From contig NZ_CP059139.1 of NCBI RefSeq assembly GCF_014109765.1, positions 4,524,501 to 4,588,500 on the forward strand: 64,000 bases of DNA. Reading direction: 5' to 3'. Shown here in pieces: positions 39,366-47,945 of the stretch. Position 1 is the stretch's first letter. Each line of letters starts with the position of its first letter. The notes under the pieces were generated by a model. The model saw only the letters and a list, made by a program, of their open reading frames with translations, did not search any database and was not told the origin of the DNA. The DNA is from Pseudomonas berkeleyensis. Its GTDB lineage: Bacteria; Pseudomonadota; Gammaproteobacteria; Pseudomonadales; Pseudomonadaceae. The position numbers and the translations under genes were made by a program.

Positions 39366-40457
39366 ATGTCCCTGCCCCGTCCGCTGCGCCTGTTCCTGCT
39401 CACCCTCGCGGTGCTGTTCGGCATTCTTCTCATCCTGCTCTACACGCTGACCTGGCGCCCGGCCGCGCGTGAGGACGCAGCGCTGAGCTGCAACGCCCAG
39501 ACCGCCAAGCTGCAACCGGGCCAGGCCTTGAAAGTGATGACCTGGAACGTGCAGTACCTGGCAGGCAAGCGCTACGTGTTCTGGTACGACTTACCTGGCG
39601 GCGATGGCCCGGACGAACGCCCCAGCCGCGAAGACCTGGCGACCACGCTCGATGAAGTGGTGCGCGTCCTGCGTGACGAGCAGCCCGACGTGGTACTGCT
39701 GCAGGAACTGCATGACGGCGCCAGGGCCAGCGACTACCAGGATCAACTGGCGCTGCTGCAGGAACGCCTGGCCGACCTTTACCCCTGCGCCAGCCAGGCC
39801 TTCTACTGGAAAGCCGGTTTCGTGCCACACCCACGCATTCTCGGCAGCGTTGGCATGAAGCTGGGCACCCTCAGCCGCTTCCAGATCGCCCGCGCCGAGC
39901 GGGTGCAGTTGCCGACTCCCGGCAGCGACCCGCTGAGCCGCCAGTTTCAGCTCAAACGCGCCTTGCTGATCAGTTACCTGCCGATCCGTGGCAGCGGCGA
40001 ACTGGTCATGATCAATACCCACTTCGATGCCTTCGCCCAGGGCGATGACACCATGCAGCGCCAGGTGGCCATGACCGACGGCCTGCTGCAGCAATTGCAG
40101 AGCGCAGGAACACCGTGGGTACTGGGCGGCGACCTCAACCTGCTGCCGCCCGGTCAGTTCCAGCACCTGCCCGAGGATCAGCGTGGCTGGTATGCCTCCG
40201 ACAGCGAGCTGCAGGATCTGGCCCGGCGCTATCCGATGATTCCCAGCCTGCAGCAATCGAGCGGCGCGCGACAGGCAGACTGGTACACCCACTACCCCAA
40301 CGACCCCGCCGCCAAAGGCCCGGATCGCACTCTCGACTACCTCTTCTACAGCCCGCGCCTCACCCCGCTCGCCAGCCAGGTGCGCCAGCACGACACGCAG
40401 GGCATTTCCGACCACCTGCCGGTCATCGGCCGCTTCTTCCTGCCCAGCCACGAATAA
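39366..40457 (+). CDS. Endonuclease/exonuclease/phosphatase family protein, membrane-anchored
   Basis: The 363-residue protein starts with one N-terminal hydrophobic segment (LFLLTLAVLFGILLILLYTL), then a metal-dependent phosphoesterase domain: VMTWNVQYL (Asn ligand), VVLLQELHDG (Glu), MINTHFDAF (His), GGDLNLLP (Asp/Asn), LDYLFYSP and the closing SDHLPVIG (Asp-His). These are all motifs of the DNase I/sphingomyelinase fold. It is probably tethered in the inner membrane facing the periplasm; phospholipid or nucleic acid could be the substrate. ATG 39366 is the first start near the hydrophobic segment; the longer frame upstream overlaps the divergent binding-protein gene. Confidence 0.85.
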   Translation: MSLPRPLRLFLLTLAVLFGILLILLYTLTWRPAAREDAALSCNAQTAKLQPGQALKVMTWNVQYLAGKRYVFWYDLPGGDGPDERPSREDLATTLDEVVRVLRDEQPDVVLLQELHDGARASDYQDQLALLQERLADLYPCASQAFYWKAGFVPHPRILGSVGMKLGTLSRFQIARAERVQLPTPGSDPLSRQFQLKRALLISYLPIRGSGELVMINTHFDAFAQGDDTMQRQVAMTDGLLQQLQSAGTPWVLGGDLNLLPPGQFQHLPEDQRGWYASDSELQDLARRYPMIPSLQQSSGARQADWYTHYPNDPAAKGPDRTLDYLFYSPRLTPLASQVRQHDTQGISDHLPVIGRFFLPSHE

Positions 40458-40550
40458 GCGCAGACGAACTGGACAAGCCCGCCAGGACTTGTCCATGCTC
40501 GAAGGGCACGACCCAATAACGACAAGACGGCGAAGAGCCGCGATACCCGG

Positions 40551-41285
40551 ATGCCAAAACGCTTCTGCCTGATACTCATCACCCTGCTATGGCTGCCCGT
40601 TGCTCACACGACCGAGGCCAGGCAGCGCATTCATGTCGGCTATTACGAATTCCCCCCCTATTCCTATACGGACGCCCAGGGCCAACCCAGCGGTTCTGGT
40701 CTGGAGCTGACGGCGCGCCTGCTGGAACAGGCCGGCTACCAGGTCGAGTTTCGCTCCTACCCCGGTGCCCGCCTGTACAGCGGCCTGCAGGATGGCAGCG
40801 TGCAGATATGGCCCGGCGCCCCCGGCAAGACTGAGCTGGCCGAGCACACCCTGGAAGGCCGCCACCTGCTGGGCGAAATCACCCTCAACCTGTACTTCCG
40901 CCCCGACACTCCACCACCGCGCCTGCCGGACGATCTGCACGGGCGTGGAGTGATCCTGATCACCGGTTACAGCTATTGGCAGGACGTCAATCAGTGGCTG
41001 GAAGACCCGGCCCGCCAGATCACCCGTCATCGCACCTCTAGCCATACCTCGGCGCTGGAGATGCTGGAGCGTCGACGCGGTGACTACCTGCTGGACTATC
41101 AAGCGCCTGTCGAACAGGCCAAACGAGCCTTGGCCATGGGCGATCTGCCGTTCGTCGAAGTGCAGCGCCTGCCACTGCGGCTGATCTTCTCCCGCCACGC
41201 CCCCAACGCCGAACGCCTGCGTGACGACCTGGATCGCGTCTATCAACAGCTCAAGGACGCCGGCGAGGATCTGTGGCTGTATTGA
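40551..41285 (+). CDS. Periplasmic substrate-binding protein, family 3-like
   Basis: The 244-residue protein has a signal peptide (ending around VAHTTEA) and a family 3 type N-lobe: IHVGYYEFPPYSYTDAQGQP, GSGLELTARLLEQAGYQVE, LQDGSVQIWPGAPGK. The second lobe is less conserved but ends like small amino-acid-binding proteins. No transport partners are adjacent. It resembles the protein at 38419-39162 in class but not closely in sequence. The ligand is unknown. Confidence 0.78.
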   Translation: MPKRFCLILITLLWLPVAHTTEARQRIHVGYYEFPPYSYTDAQGQPSGSGLELTARLLEQAGYQVEFRSYPGARLYSGLQDGSVQIWPGAPGKTELAEHTLEGRHLLGEITLNLYFRPDTPPPRLPDDLHGRGVILITGYSYWQDVNQWLEDPARQITRHRTSSHTSALEMLERRRGDYLLDYQAPVEQAKRALAMGDLPFVEVQRLPLRLIFSRHAPNAERLRDDLDRVYQQLKDAGEDLWLY

Positions 41286-41289
41286 CGCC

Positions 41290-42096
41290 TCACTCCGGCC
41301 GTAACGCCGCCAGCGCACGCTCCAGGCTGGCGTGTGACAACTCGCCCAGGTGGCTGCCGACCTGACGCCCTTCGGCGTCGTAGAACAGCGTGGTAGGCAA
41401 GGCCCGCGAGCCGACCATCTGCCCCAGTTGCACCGAACCATCGAGCAGCAGGTTGTCCAACGCCAGGTTCTGCTTGGCCAGGAAGTCGGCTACCCACTCC
41501 GCACTCTCGCCCTGATTGATGAACAGGAAGGTCACACCTGCCTCACGCTGCTGAGCCTGCATCAGCACCGGCATCTCGCGCCGGCACGGCGGACACCAGG
41601 TGGCCCAGAGGTTCACCACCAGTGGCTGGCCAGCGTAATCGCGCAGGTTCACCGTGCGCCCCTGGGCGTCCTGAACCTGCAGGTCGGGAAGCCGCGTGCC
41701 CTGCTCCAACACCTGCAGCAGCAAGCTACCGCCCAACCACAGCGCCAGACCGACGCTCATCGCAATGCCCAGGGGTCGACGCAGCGGTATCTGGCGCCAG
41801 ATGTACCAGGCACCCAGCATCAATCCGGCGAGAACGCCTGGCCAGGCGATGAAGCCGCCATCGCGTATATCCACCACCCGCCACGGCTCGTCACGGTAGT
41901 ACTCGGCATACACCAGCACGAACGCCAGCCGCGCGACCACCAGCGCCAGCAGCAACATGCGAAACAGCTGCCGCTCCGGATTGCAGCCATGCCGGCGGCC
42001 GATCAACCAGCCAACCAGTGTGGCCAGCAGCAGGCTGCCGAACAGCAGCACATGGGAAACGCCAAGGGCCAGGGGGCCAATATCCAGAGTCAGCAT
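41290..42096 (-). CDS. Membrane-anchored TlpA-type thiol-disulfide reductase with LGT-like N-terminus
   Basis: The 268-residue protein joins an N-terminal membrane part (about 1-128; helices at 12-34, 45-62, 80-100, 108-126; includes RRHGCNPE and DGGFIAWPGVLAG, which resemble prolipoprotein diacylglyceryl transferase segments) to a periplasmic thioredoxin domain of TlpA type with the WCPPC active site (NLWATWCPPCRREMP) and cis-proline region SRALPTTLF. It should reduce disulfides in periplasmic partners, receiving electrons across the membrane. It lies 7 bp after hrpB on the same strand. Whether the N-terminal part has lost LGT activity or only anchors the domain cannot be seen. Confidence 0.83.
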   Translation of the reverse strand: MLTLDIGPLALGVSHVLLFGSLLLATLVGWLIGRRHGCNPERQLFRMLLLALVVARLAFVLVYAEYYRDEPWRVVDIRDGGFIAWPGVLAGLMLGAWYIWRQIPLRRPLGIAMSVGLALWLGGSLLLQVLEQGTRLPDLQVQDAQGRTVNLRDYAGQPLVVNLWATWCPPCRREMPVLMQAQQREAGVTFLFINQGESAEWVADFLAKQNLALDNLLLDGSVQLGQMVGSRALPTTLFYDAEGRQVGSHLGELSHASLERALAALRPE

Positions 42097-42103
42097 CGTC
42101 CGT

Positions 42104-44638
42104 TCATTTCCTCGGTTTGGCCCGCGCAGTGGGCTCGGCGATCAACGGGTCATCCGGCCAATAGTGCTTCGGGTAGCGCCCCTTGAGATCCTTCTTCACC
42201 TCCAGGTAGGTATTGGCCCAGAAGCTGGCCAGATCCTGCGTAACCTGCACCGGCCTGCGCGCGGGTGACAGCAGGTGCAGCTTGAGGCCGAGGCGGCCAC
42301 CGGCGATGCGCGGCGTGGCGGCCAGGCCGAACAGCTCCTGCAGGCGCACGGCGAGCACCGGCGGGTTTTCCGTGTAGTCGATGGCAATGCGTGAGCCGGA
42401 CGGCACGCTCAGTGCGCGCGGCGCCAGCTCGTCGAGACGTTGCGGCAAAGGCCAGGGCAGCAGCGTCTGCAGGATCGACGGCAGATCGAGGCCTGCGAAA
42501 TGGCTGAGGCGATTGACCTTACCCAGATATGGCGTCAACCACTGATCGAGGCTGGCCAGCAGCGCGGCATCCGACAAGTCCGGCCAGTCGCTCTGCCCCT
42601 GTTGCTGCATGTCCAGTCCACGCAACAGCGCCACGCGCGCCTGCCATTGGCGCAACTCGGGCGTCCAGGGCAGCAGCTCCAGTCCCTTGCGCCGCACCAG
42701 CCCGACCAGGGCGCGGCAACGTGCCTGCTCGTCCAGTGTGGCCAATGCCTGACGCTCCAGCACCAGTTCGCCGACCTTGCGCTGGCGCTCGGCGCGCAGC
42801 ACGCCCTCACGCTCGTCCCAGTCGAGCACCTCCAGCGTCTGCACCTGCTCGGCCAGCTCGCCTGCGAATAGCGCCGGATCGAGATCGGCAGCCAGATAGA
42901 TACGCTCTTCACGCTGGCCCTGGCGGCTGCCCAGGTCGGCCACCACCAGCCATTCATGCTTCATCAGGGCATCGGCCTCGCCGAACTGCGCGGCGCGACC
43001 ATTAGCCAGGCGGTAGTCGGCACCACCAGCGCGACGCTGCTGGGCGATGCGATCCGGGTAGGCGAAGGCCAGCAGGCAACCAAGCCAACGTGGATGTTCG
43101 GGGTCATTCACCATCTCACTCACCGCCCGCCCCCTAAGTAACCCCTGGAATTGCTTGGCCAGTTGCCGCGCACGCTGTACGCCGCCCATCGCGTTGCGGC
43201 CGACACGGCTTTCGCCGCCAAGCAACGCCAGGCGACTGTGCAGGTCAGCGCCACCACCGCGCATTATGTCGCGCTCCGACAGCAGCGCCGCCAGGTCGCA
43301 CGCCAGCGCCCCCAGGCCCAGCGCCTGACCGCGCAGCAGCAGATGGGCGATGCGCGGGTGGCTCGGCAGCTCGGCCATGGCCTGGCCATGGGCATTGAGC
43401 GCGCCGCGCTCGTCCAGCGCACCGAGGCGACCGAGCAGATCCAGCGCCTGGGCATAGGCTGCCGGTGGTGGCACATCGAGCCAGCTCAGTTCCTGCGGCG
43501 TCACGCCCCAACGCAGCAGTTGCAGGGCCAGCCCAGACAGGTCGGCCTGAAGGATTTCCGCGCTGGAATAGGCACTGAGCTGCTCGTGCTGCGCTTGCGA
43601 CCACAAGCGGTAGCAGGCGCCCGGCTCCAGGCGACCAGCACGCCCAGCACGCTGGGTGGCCGAAGCGCGGGAAATGCGCTGCGTGTCGAGTCGCGTCATG
43701 CCGCTGGCCGGGTCGAAGCGCGGCACCCGCGCCAGGCCGGCATCGACCACCACACGCACACCGTCGATGGTCAGGCTGGTCTCGGCGATATTGGTGGCCA
43801 GCACCACCTTGCGCTTGCCTGCCGGGGCTGGCTCGATGGCGGCGCGCTGGGCGGACAGTTCCAGCTCACCATGCAGCGGGCAGAGCAAGATGTCGTCGCG
43901 ACCGACCAGCACCTCGCCCAGTTGCTCGGCCACGCGGCGAATCTCGGCCTGGCCCGGCAGGAACACCAGCAGGCTGCCGGGCTCGTCGGCCAACGCCTGT
44001 TGCACCGTCTGCACCACGCGCGGCTCGATCCATTCGCCCGGCTGAAACGGTGCGCCCCAGCGGATATCCACGGGGTACATGCGCCCTTCGCTGCGCAGCA
44101 CCGGCGCCTCGCCAAGCAGTGCTGATAGGCGCTCGCCCTCCAGGGTGGCCGACATCAGCAGCACCTTGAGCGGCGTTTCACCACTGTCCGCCGCACGGAA
44201 CATGGCGCGGCCATTGAGCGTCAGCGCCAGGGCCAGGTCGGCATCCAGGCTGCGCTCGTGGAATTCGTCGAAGATCACCAGGCCAACACCATCCAGCGCC
44301 GGGTCGTCCTGCAGGCGGCGGGCCAGGATGCCTTCGGTAACCACCTCGATGCGCGTATTCGGCCCGACCTTGCTGTCCAGGCGAATGCGATAGCCGACCG
44401 TCTCTCCCACCCGCTCGCCCAGCTCGCTAGCCAGGCGTTCGGCCGCGGCACGGGCCGCCAGGCGGCGCGGCTCGAGCATGAGGATGGTTTGCCCCGCCAG
44501 CCACGGCGCATCGAGCAGCGCCAGCGGTACGCGGGTGGTCTTGCCAGCGCCTGGCGGCGCCTCCAGCACCACTTCGTGGCGGGCGCTCAGGGCATCGCGC
44601 AAATCAGGCAGAAGCGAATCGATCGGCAGGGTGTTCAT
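42104..44638 (-). CDS. hrpB: ATP-dependent RNA helicase HrpB (DEAH-box)
   Basis: The 844-residue protein carries the DEAH/RHA motifs: P-loop GAGKTT (Lys33), LEPRRLAARAAAER (Ia), the DEFH variant of motif II (IFDEFHERS), SATLEGERL (III), VLATNIAETSLTIDGV (V) and QRAGRAGRLEPGACYRLW (VI), followed by a winged-helix/ratchet part and the HrpB C-terminal domain. Two adjacent ATGs exist; the second (44638) has the better spacing from GGAG. The biological role of HrpB in pseudomonads is poorly defined. It is followed directly by the TlpA-like gene. Confidence 0.95.
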   Translation of the reverse strand: MNTLPIDSLLPDLRDALSARHEVVLEAPPGAGKTTRVPLALLDAPWLAGQTILMLEPRRLAARAAAERLASELGERVGETVGYRIRLDSKVGPNTRIEVVTEGILARRLQDDPALDGVGLVIFDEFHERSLDADLALALTLNGRAMFRAADSGETPLKVLLMSATLEGERLSALLGEAPVLRSEGRMYPVDIRWGAPFQPGEWIEPRVVQTVQQALADEPGSLLVFLPGQAEIRRVAEQLGEVLVGRDDILLCPLHGELELSAQRAAIEPAPAGKRKVVLATNIAETSLTIDGVRVVVDAGLARVPRFDPASGMTRLDTQRISRASATQRAGRAGRLEPGACYRLWSQAQHEQLSAYSSAEILQADLSGLALQLLRWGVTPQELSWLDVPPPAAYAQALDLLGRLGALDERGALNAHGQAMAELPSHPRIAHLLLRGQALGLGALACDLAALLSERDIMRGGGADLHSRLALLGGESRVGRNAMGGVQRARQLAKQFQGLLRGRAVSEMVNDPEHPRWLGCLLAFAYPDRIAQQRRAGGADYRLANGRAAQFGEADALMKHEWLVVADLGSRQGQREERIYLAADLDPALFAGELAEQVQTLEVLDWDEREGVLRAERQRKVGELVLERQALATLDEQARCRALVGLVRRKGLELLPWTPELRQWQARVALLRGLDMQQQGQSDWPDLSDAALLASLDQWLTPYLGKVNRLSHFAGLDLPSILQTLLPWPLPQRLDELAPRALSVPSGSRIAIDYTENPPVLAVRLQELFGLAATPRIAGGRLGLKLHLLSPARRPVQVTQDLASFWANTYLEVKKDLKGRYPKHYWPDDPLIAEPTARAKPRK

Positions 44639-44786
44639 CATTTCTCCACAGCAAGCCGGCGATTATAGAGCAGCCGCAATGCGGCGAACCGCCAGCGCCG
44701 CCGCCGGTCTTATTGACAACCGCCGTCCACTAGCGGCTTTGCAATGGCGAACTGCTATAGTTGCGCCACTCTTTCAGGAGGTGCTC

Positions 44787-45206
44787 ATGCGCACGAAATC
44801 CCGTGTCATCGCCGGCGTTGTCGCCGCTGCCCTGCTTGCTCAACTCACCGCGTGTGGCTCGATCTTCTACCCGGATCGCCGTGGCCAGATCGAGGGCCGA
44901 ATCGACCCTGTGATCGCCGGGGCCAACGCCATCGGTATCCTGTTCTACGTGATTCCAGGCCTGATCGCCTTCGCCGTGGACTTCGCCACTGGCGCCATCT
45001 ATCTGCCCGAAGGCCAGACCGCTCAGGTCGACCCACAACAGCTGCAGAAGCTGATCGGCGAAGACGGCAAGGTCGACCAATACGCGCTCAAGACCCTGAT
45101 CGAAACCAGCACCGGCCACCAGTTGCCGCTGAACGATCCGCGCCTGATCCAGCACAGCGGCAACGCCGAGCAACTGGCCGCCTACGGCCTGCGTCCGGCA
45201 GCCTGA
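44787..45206 (+). CDS. Small lipoprotein with one membrane-type segment
   Basis: The 139-residue product has a lipoprotein signal (LLAQLTAC, Cys23) followed by GSIFYPDRRGQ, a hydrophobic stretch (GILFYVIPGLIAFAVDFATG, about 50-70), and a helical C-terminus of about 60 residues. AGGAGG lies seven bases before ATG 44787. Lipoproteins with this IPG-IAFAVDFATGAIYLP pattern are widespread in pseudomonads, and the function is unknown. It lies 4 bp before the CDF transporter gene and is probably co-transcribed. Confidence 0.75.
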   Translation: MRTKSRVIAGVVAAALLAQLTACGSIFYPDRRGQIEGRIDPVIAGANAIGILFYVIPGLIAFAVDFATGAIYLPEGQTAQVDPQQLQKLIGEDGKVDQYALKTLIETSTGHQLPLNDPRLIQHSGNAEQLAAYGLRPAA

Positions 45207-45210
45207 GCCG

Positions 45211-46092
45211 ATGCACAACCCGCAGCACGCCAGGCTGATGCGCCTGGCTACCCGGGCAGCGTTGGCAGTCGCTCTGACCCTGGTGCTGGCCAAGGCCATT
45301 GCCTGGTGGTTGAGCGGCTCGGTCAGTTTGCTGGCCGGCCTCACCGACTCGTTGCTCGATAGTGCAGCCTCGCTGATCAACCTGATCGCCGTGCATTTCG
45401 CCCTGCGGCCTGCGGACGAAGATCACCGTTACGGCCACGGCAAGGCCGAAGCCCTGGCCGGGCTGGGCCAGGCGCTGTTCATCGGCGTCAGCGCCATTCT
45501 CATCGGCCTGCAGGGCATCGAACGCCTGCAGTCGCCGCAGCCGCTGGAGGCCGAAGGCGTCGGTATCGCGGTCATGCTGTTGTCGCTGGCGCTGACCATC
45601 GTGCTGCTGGCCTTTCAACGCAAGGTGGTGCGCGAAACCGGCTCTACCGCCATCCACGCGGACTCGCTGCATTACCGCTCCGACATCCTGCTCAACAGCA
45701 GCATCCTTCTCGCCCTGTTGCTGACGCGCTTCGGTTGGCAGCAGATGGACGCGATCTTCGCCATCGGCATCGCCTTCTACATCTTCTGGAGCGCCATCAG
45801 CATCGTGCGCGGCTCAATCGCCGTACTGATGGACGAGGAACTGCCCAGCGAAACCTCGCAGCACATGTACGACCTGGCCAACGCCGTACCCGGCGTGCTC
45901 GGCTCCCACGACCTGCGCACGCGCATTTCCGGCACACGCTGGTTCGTCCAGCTGCACCTGGAGCTACCCGGCGAGATGAGCCTGTCAGAGGCGCACAACC
46001 ACTGCGTGGCGGTGGAGAAAGCGATTCATGAACACTACCCGCGAGCCGAAGTGCTGGTGCACGCCGACCCGCAGGAAATTGTTCAGCACTGA
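45211..46092 (+). CDS. Cation diffusion facilitator (FieF/YiiP-like metal exporter)
   Basis: The 293-residue protein has six membrane helices and the CDF metal site: LTDSLLDS in helix 2 (two Asp), and HADSLHYRSDIL in helix 5 (His and Asp), plus the RYGHGKAEALAG loop. The cytosolic C-terminal domain has the HDLRTR and HLELPGEMSL segments that bind metal at the dimer interface. FieF/YiiP proteins export Zn(II), Fe(II) or Cd(II) in exchange for protons. The DxxxD/HxxxD set fits that group. It lies 4 bp after the small lipoprotein gene. Confidence 0.92.
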   Translation: MHNPQHARLMRLATRAALAVALTLVLAKAIAWWLSGSVSLLAGLTDSLLDSAASLINLIAVHFALRPADEDHRYGHGKAEALAGLGQALFIGVSAILIGLQGIERLQSPQPLEAEGVGIAVMLLSLALTIVLLAFQRKVVRETGSTAIHADSLHYRSDILLNSSILLALLLTRFGWQQMDAIFAIGIAFYIFWSAISIVRGSIAVLMDEELPSETSQHMYDLANAVPGVLGSHDLRTRISGTRWFVQLHLELPGEMSLSEAHNHCVAVEKAIHEHYPRAEVLVHADPQEIVQH

Positions 46093-46158
46093 CGCCAAGG
46101 CTAGGCCTCCCTCTCCGAAAGTCGCACCCGCCCGTTGCGCGCACAAATTTCAGGCATG

Positions 46159-46180
46159 AAAAAAGGGGCCTTGCGGCCCC
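46159..46180 (-). terminator. Strong minus-strand Rho-independent terminator without an upstream gene
   Basis: GGGGCC (46165-46170), loop TTGC, GGCCCC (46175-46180). Read on the minus strand, a stem and GCAA loop are followed by TTTTTT (46164-46159). No protein-coding gene on the minus strand ends before it within the preceding 290 bp, so it should terminate a non-coding transcript, or serve as protection against antisense transcription of the CDF gene. Confidence 0.8.
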
Positions 46181-46375
46181 CTCGGGAAATCTGTCCGGTG
46201 CTGGCGGTGTTGTCGCCGCTTTCGTCGCCCGCCTGGTTGGGCAGTGCGGACCCGGGTGCCGGTGCGATCCGGTAGGATCGTCGGCGCCGACTCACCTGGT
46301 TGGGCGAAGCCGGTAGGACTTGTCGTCCGGGCCGTGAAACTGAGAGAAAGCTTACGCCTGCCACACCGAAATAAG
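46163..46375 (-). ncRNA. Candidate small RNA divergent from the Lrp gene
   Basis: A stretch of about 200 bp lies between an AT-rich promoter-like zone (46370-46440) and a strong minus-strand terminator (46159-46180). It contains two direct repeats of CCTACCGG...GCCCAACCAGG on the minus strand (about 46289-46317 and 46231-46277) and several GC-rich short dyads. It has no credible open reading frame. The layout of promoter region, structured GC-rich body and terminator is that of a trans-acting sRNA. I do not recognise it as RsmY/Z, PrrF, CrcZ, 6S or 4.5S RNA. No experimental support is available. Confidence 0.4.
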
Positions 46376-46402
46376 ATTGCTAATATTGCTTACAAAATTA
46401 CC

Positions 46403-46414
46403 AATTGCGCAATT
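46403..46414. promoter_or_regulatory. Palindrome AATTGCGCAATT upstream of the Lrp gene
   Basis: A perfect 12-bp palindrome in an AT-rich stretch that also contains ATTGCTAATATTGC (about 46376-46389). It lies 53 bp before the Lrp start. Lrp/AsnC proteins commonly autoregulate through such A/T-rich dyads, so this is a plausible autoregulatory site. Confidence 0.45.
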
Positions 46415-46466
46415 TACCGCCAAAGGAGCACTATTTATCGCAATCAAATGATGAGCCAGTTAAAAA

Positions 46467-46946
46467 ATGGACAAACTCGACCGTTATGACCTGAACATTC
46501 TCGCCGAATTGCAGCGCAACGCTGCCCTGTCCAACCAGGAGCTTGCCGAACGCATCGGCCTGTCGCCTTCACCTTGCTCGCGCCGGGTCAAGCAGTTGGA
46601 AGACGACGGCTACATCACCGGCCAGGTGGCGCTGCTCGACCGCAAGAAGCTTGGTCTGAGCCTGACCGCCTACGTGCTGATCGGTATGGATCGCCACACA
46701 CCGGAACGCTTCGAGCACTTTCAGGACGAGATTCGCAAATGCCCGGAAGTGCTGGAATGCTGCCTGGTCACCGGGATGGACGCCGACTACCAGCTCAAGG
46801 TGGTGGTGCCGGACATGGATCATTACCAGAAGCTGCTGCTGGGCACGCTGACCCGTATCGACGGCGTTTCCAGCGTACGTTCGAGCTTCGTGCTGCAGCA
46901 GATTCTCTCCAGTACGCAGTTACCGTTGCAGCACCTGCGCGACTGA
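46467..46946 (+). CDS. Lrp/AsnC-family transcriptional regulator
   Basis: The 159-residue protein has an N-terminal winged helix-turn-helix (LDRYDLNILAELQRNAALSNQ, AERIGLSPSPCSRRVKQLE) and a C-terminal RAM ligand domain (VLIGMDRHTPERFEHF, CCLVTGMDADYQLKVV). Lrp family members sense amino acids and form octamers. The ATG at 46467 has only a weak ribosome site. The upstream region is AT-rich with palindromes. The regulated genes are unknown; the nearest divergent unit is the candidate sRNA. Confidence 0.93.
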   Translation: MDKLDRYDLNILAELQRNAALSNQELAERIGLSPSPCSRRVKQLEDDGYITGQVALLDRKKLGLSLTAYVLIGMDRHTPERFEHFQDEIRKCPEVLECCLVTGMDADYQLKVVVPDMDHYQKLLLGTLTRIDGVSSVRSSFVLQQILSSTQLPLQHLRD

Positions 46947-47036
46947 AAGTCGCAGGGTGAAGTGGATCATGCCGCGCTCTAAGTCAGGGCGCGTATAATT
47001 CCAGCCTTGCGTTTTCCGTCCGAATCACGAGGCAGC

Positions 47037-47255
47037 ATGGAAACCGAACAATTTGAAGCCCTGATGATGTACGTCCTGGTGGGCGGCCTGATGCTGTTCA
47101 TGTTCTTCATCATCTGGGATCTTGCGAAGAAGTCCAAGGCTGGCCGCCTTGGCACCGCCATCCTGTTCCTTGGCCTGGGCCTGTGCCTGTTCGCCTTCCT
47201 CGCCAAGCCGATCATCACCTACATCATCGAGACCGCGCGCGGCATTCACGGCTGA
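47037..47255 (+). CDS. DUF2788 small inner-membrane protein
   Basis: The 72-residue protein has two membrane helices (about 8-28: MMYVLVGGLMLFMFFIIWDLA, written here as separate parts MMYVLVGGLM and LFMFFIIWDLA; and about 38-60: GTAILFLGLGLCLFAFLAK) joined by the basic loop KKSKAGR. Length and layout match the DUF2788 family of pseudomonads, whose function is unknown. It precedes the globin gene by 79 bp and may be co-transcribed with it. Confidence 0.78.
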   Translation: METEQFEALMMYVLVGGLMLFMFFIIWDLAKKSKAGRLGTAILFLGLGLCLFAFLAKPIITYIIETARGIHG

Positions 47256-47334
47256 TCCGACCAGCCGACGCGATACCTCCGATCGATACCAGGCCGCCGC
47301 AAACGCGGCCTGCAGCCCACTCAAGGAGTGACAC

Positions 47335-47727
47335 ATGAGCGCCGCCAATCTGGTGATGCAGAGCTATGGACGCTGCTGCGCCAGCCCGGATTTCTTCGAC
47401 AGTTTCTACCGCCACTTCCTCGCCAGCTCGCCGCTGATTCGCGAGAAGTTCGTCGACACCGACATGAGCGCGCAGAAGCAGCTGCTGCGTCAGGGCATCC
47501 TCAACCTGGTGATGCACGCCCGCGGCATGCCCGACACCAAGCTGCGCGCCCTTGGCGAATCACACTCGCGTCATCACCTGGACATTCGTCCCGAGCTGTA
47601 CGACCTGTGGCTCGACGCGCTGCTGCTGACCATCGGCGAACACGACAAGGAATGTGATGCCGATGTGCGCCAGGCCTGGCGTGAAGTGCTGAACAAAGGT
47701 ATCGCCGTGATCAAGGCCGGTTATTGA
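47335..47727 (+). CDS. Single-domain bacterial globin
   Basis: The 130-residue protein fits the globin superfamily: an N-terminal helix with YGRCCASPDFFDSFYRHFLA, then REKFVDTDMSAQKQLLRQGI, and the C-terminal helix LYDLWLDALLLTIGEHD. The histidine cluster SHSRHH (about residues 77-82) probably contains the proximal heme ligand. Such proteins bind oxygen or nitric oxide or serve as redox sensors. A ribosome site (AAGGAG) precedes ATG 47335. The neighbouring CDS encodes a small membrane protein. No reductase domain is fused, so it is not a flavohemoglobin. Confidence 0.78.
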   Translation: MSAANLVMQSYGRCCASPDFFDSFYRHFLASSPLIREKFVDTDMSAQKQLLRQGILNLVMHARGMPDTKLRALGESHSRHHLDIRPELYDLWLDALLLTIGEHDKECDADVRQAWREVLNKGIAVIKAGY

Positions 47728-47864
47728 TCCAGGTCATGTTCGCCAGCGCCTCGGTGCTGCGACAAAACGTCCGCTGCGCGGTGCACCTTACTGATCACTG
47801 CGGCCGCCGCCGTTCTCCACCTATACCCGCCCAGCGACGACACGGGAACAATCGGCATGCCCCT

Positions 47865-47922
47865 GGTGCGCGCGGCGCGCCCTACAGGGACACCGCCGGC
47901 CGTAGGGTGCGCCGTGCGCACC
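47865..47922. repeat. REP-like pair
   Basis: GGTGCGCGCGGCGCGCCCTA (from 47865) and GTAGGGTGCGCCGTGCGCAC (from 47902) are two members of the GTAGGGTGCGCC family facing opposite ways, in the gap between globin and rluE. Confidence 0.7.
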
Positions 47923-47945
47923 AACTGCGCCTGCAATGACGCGCC

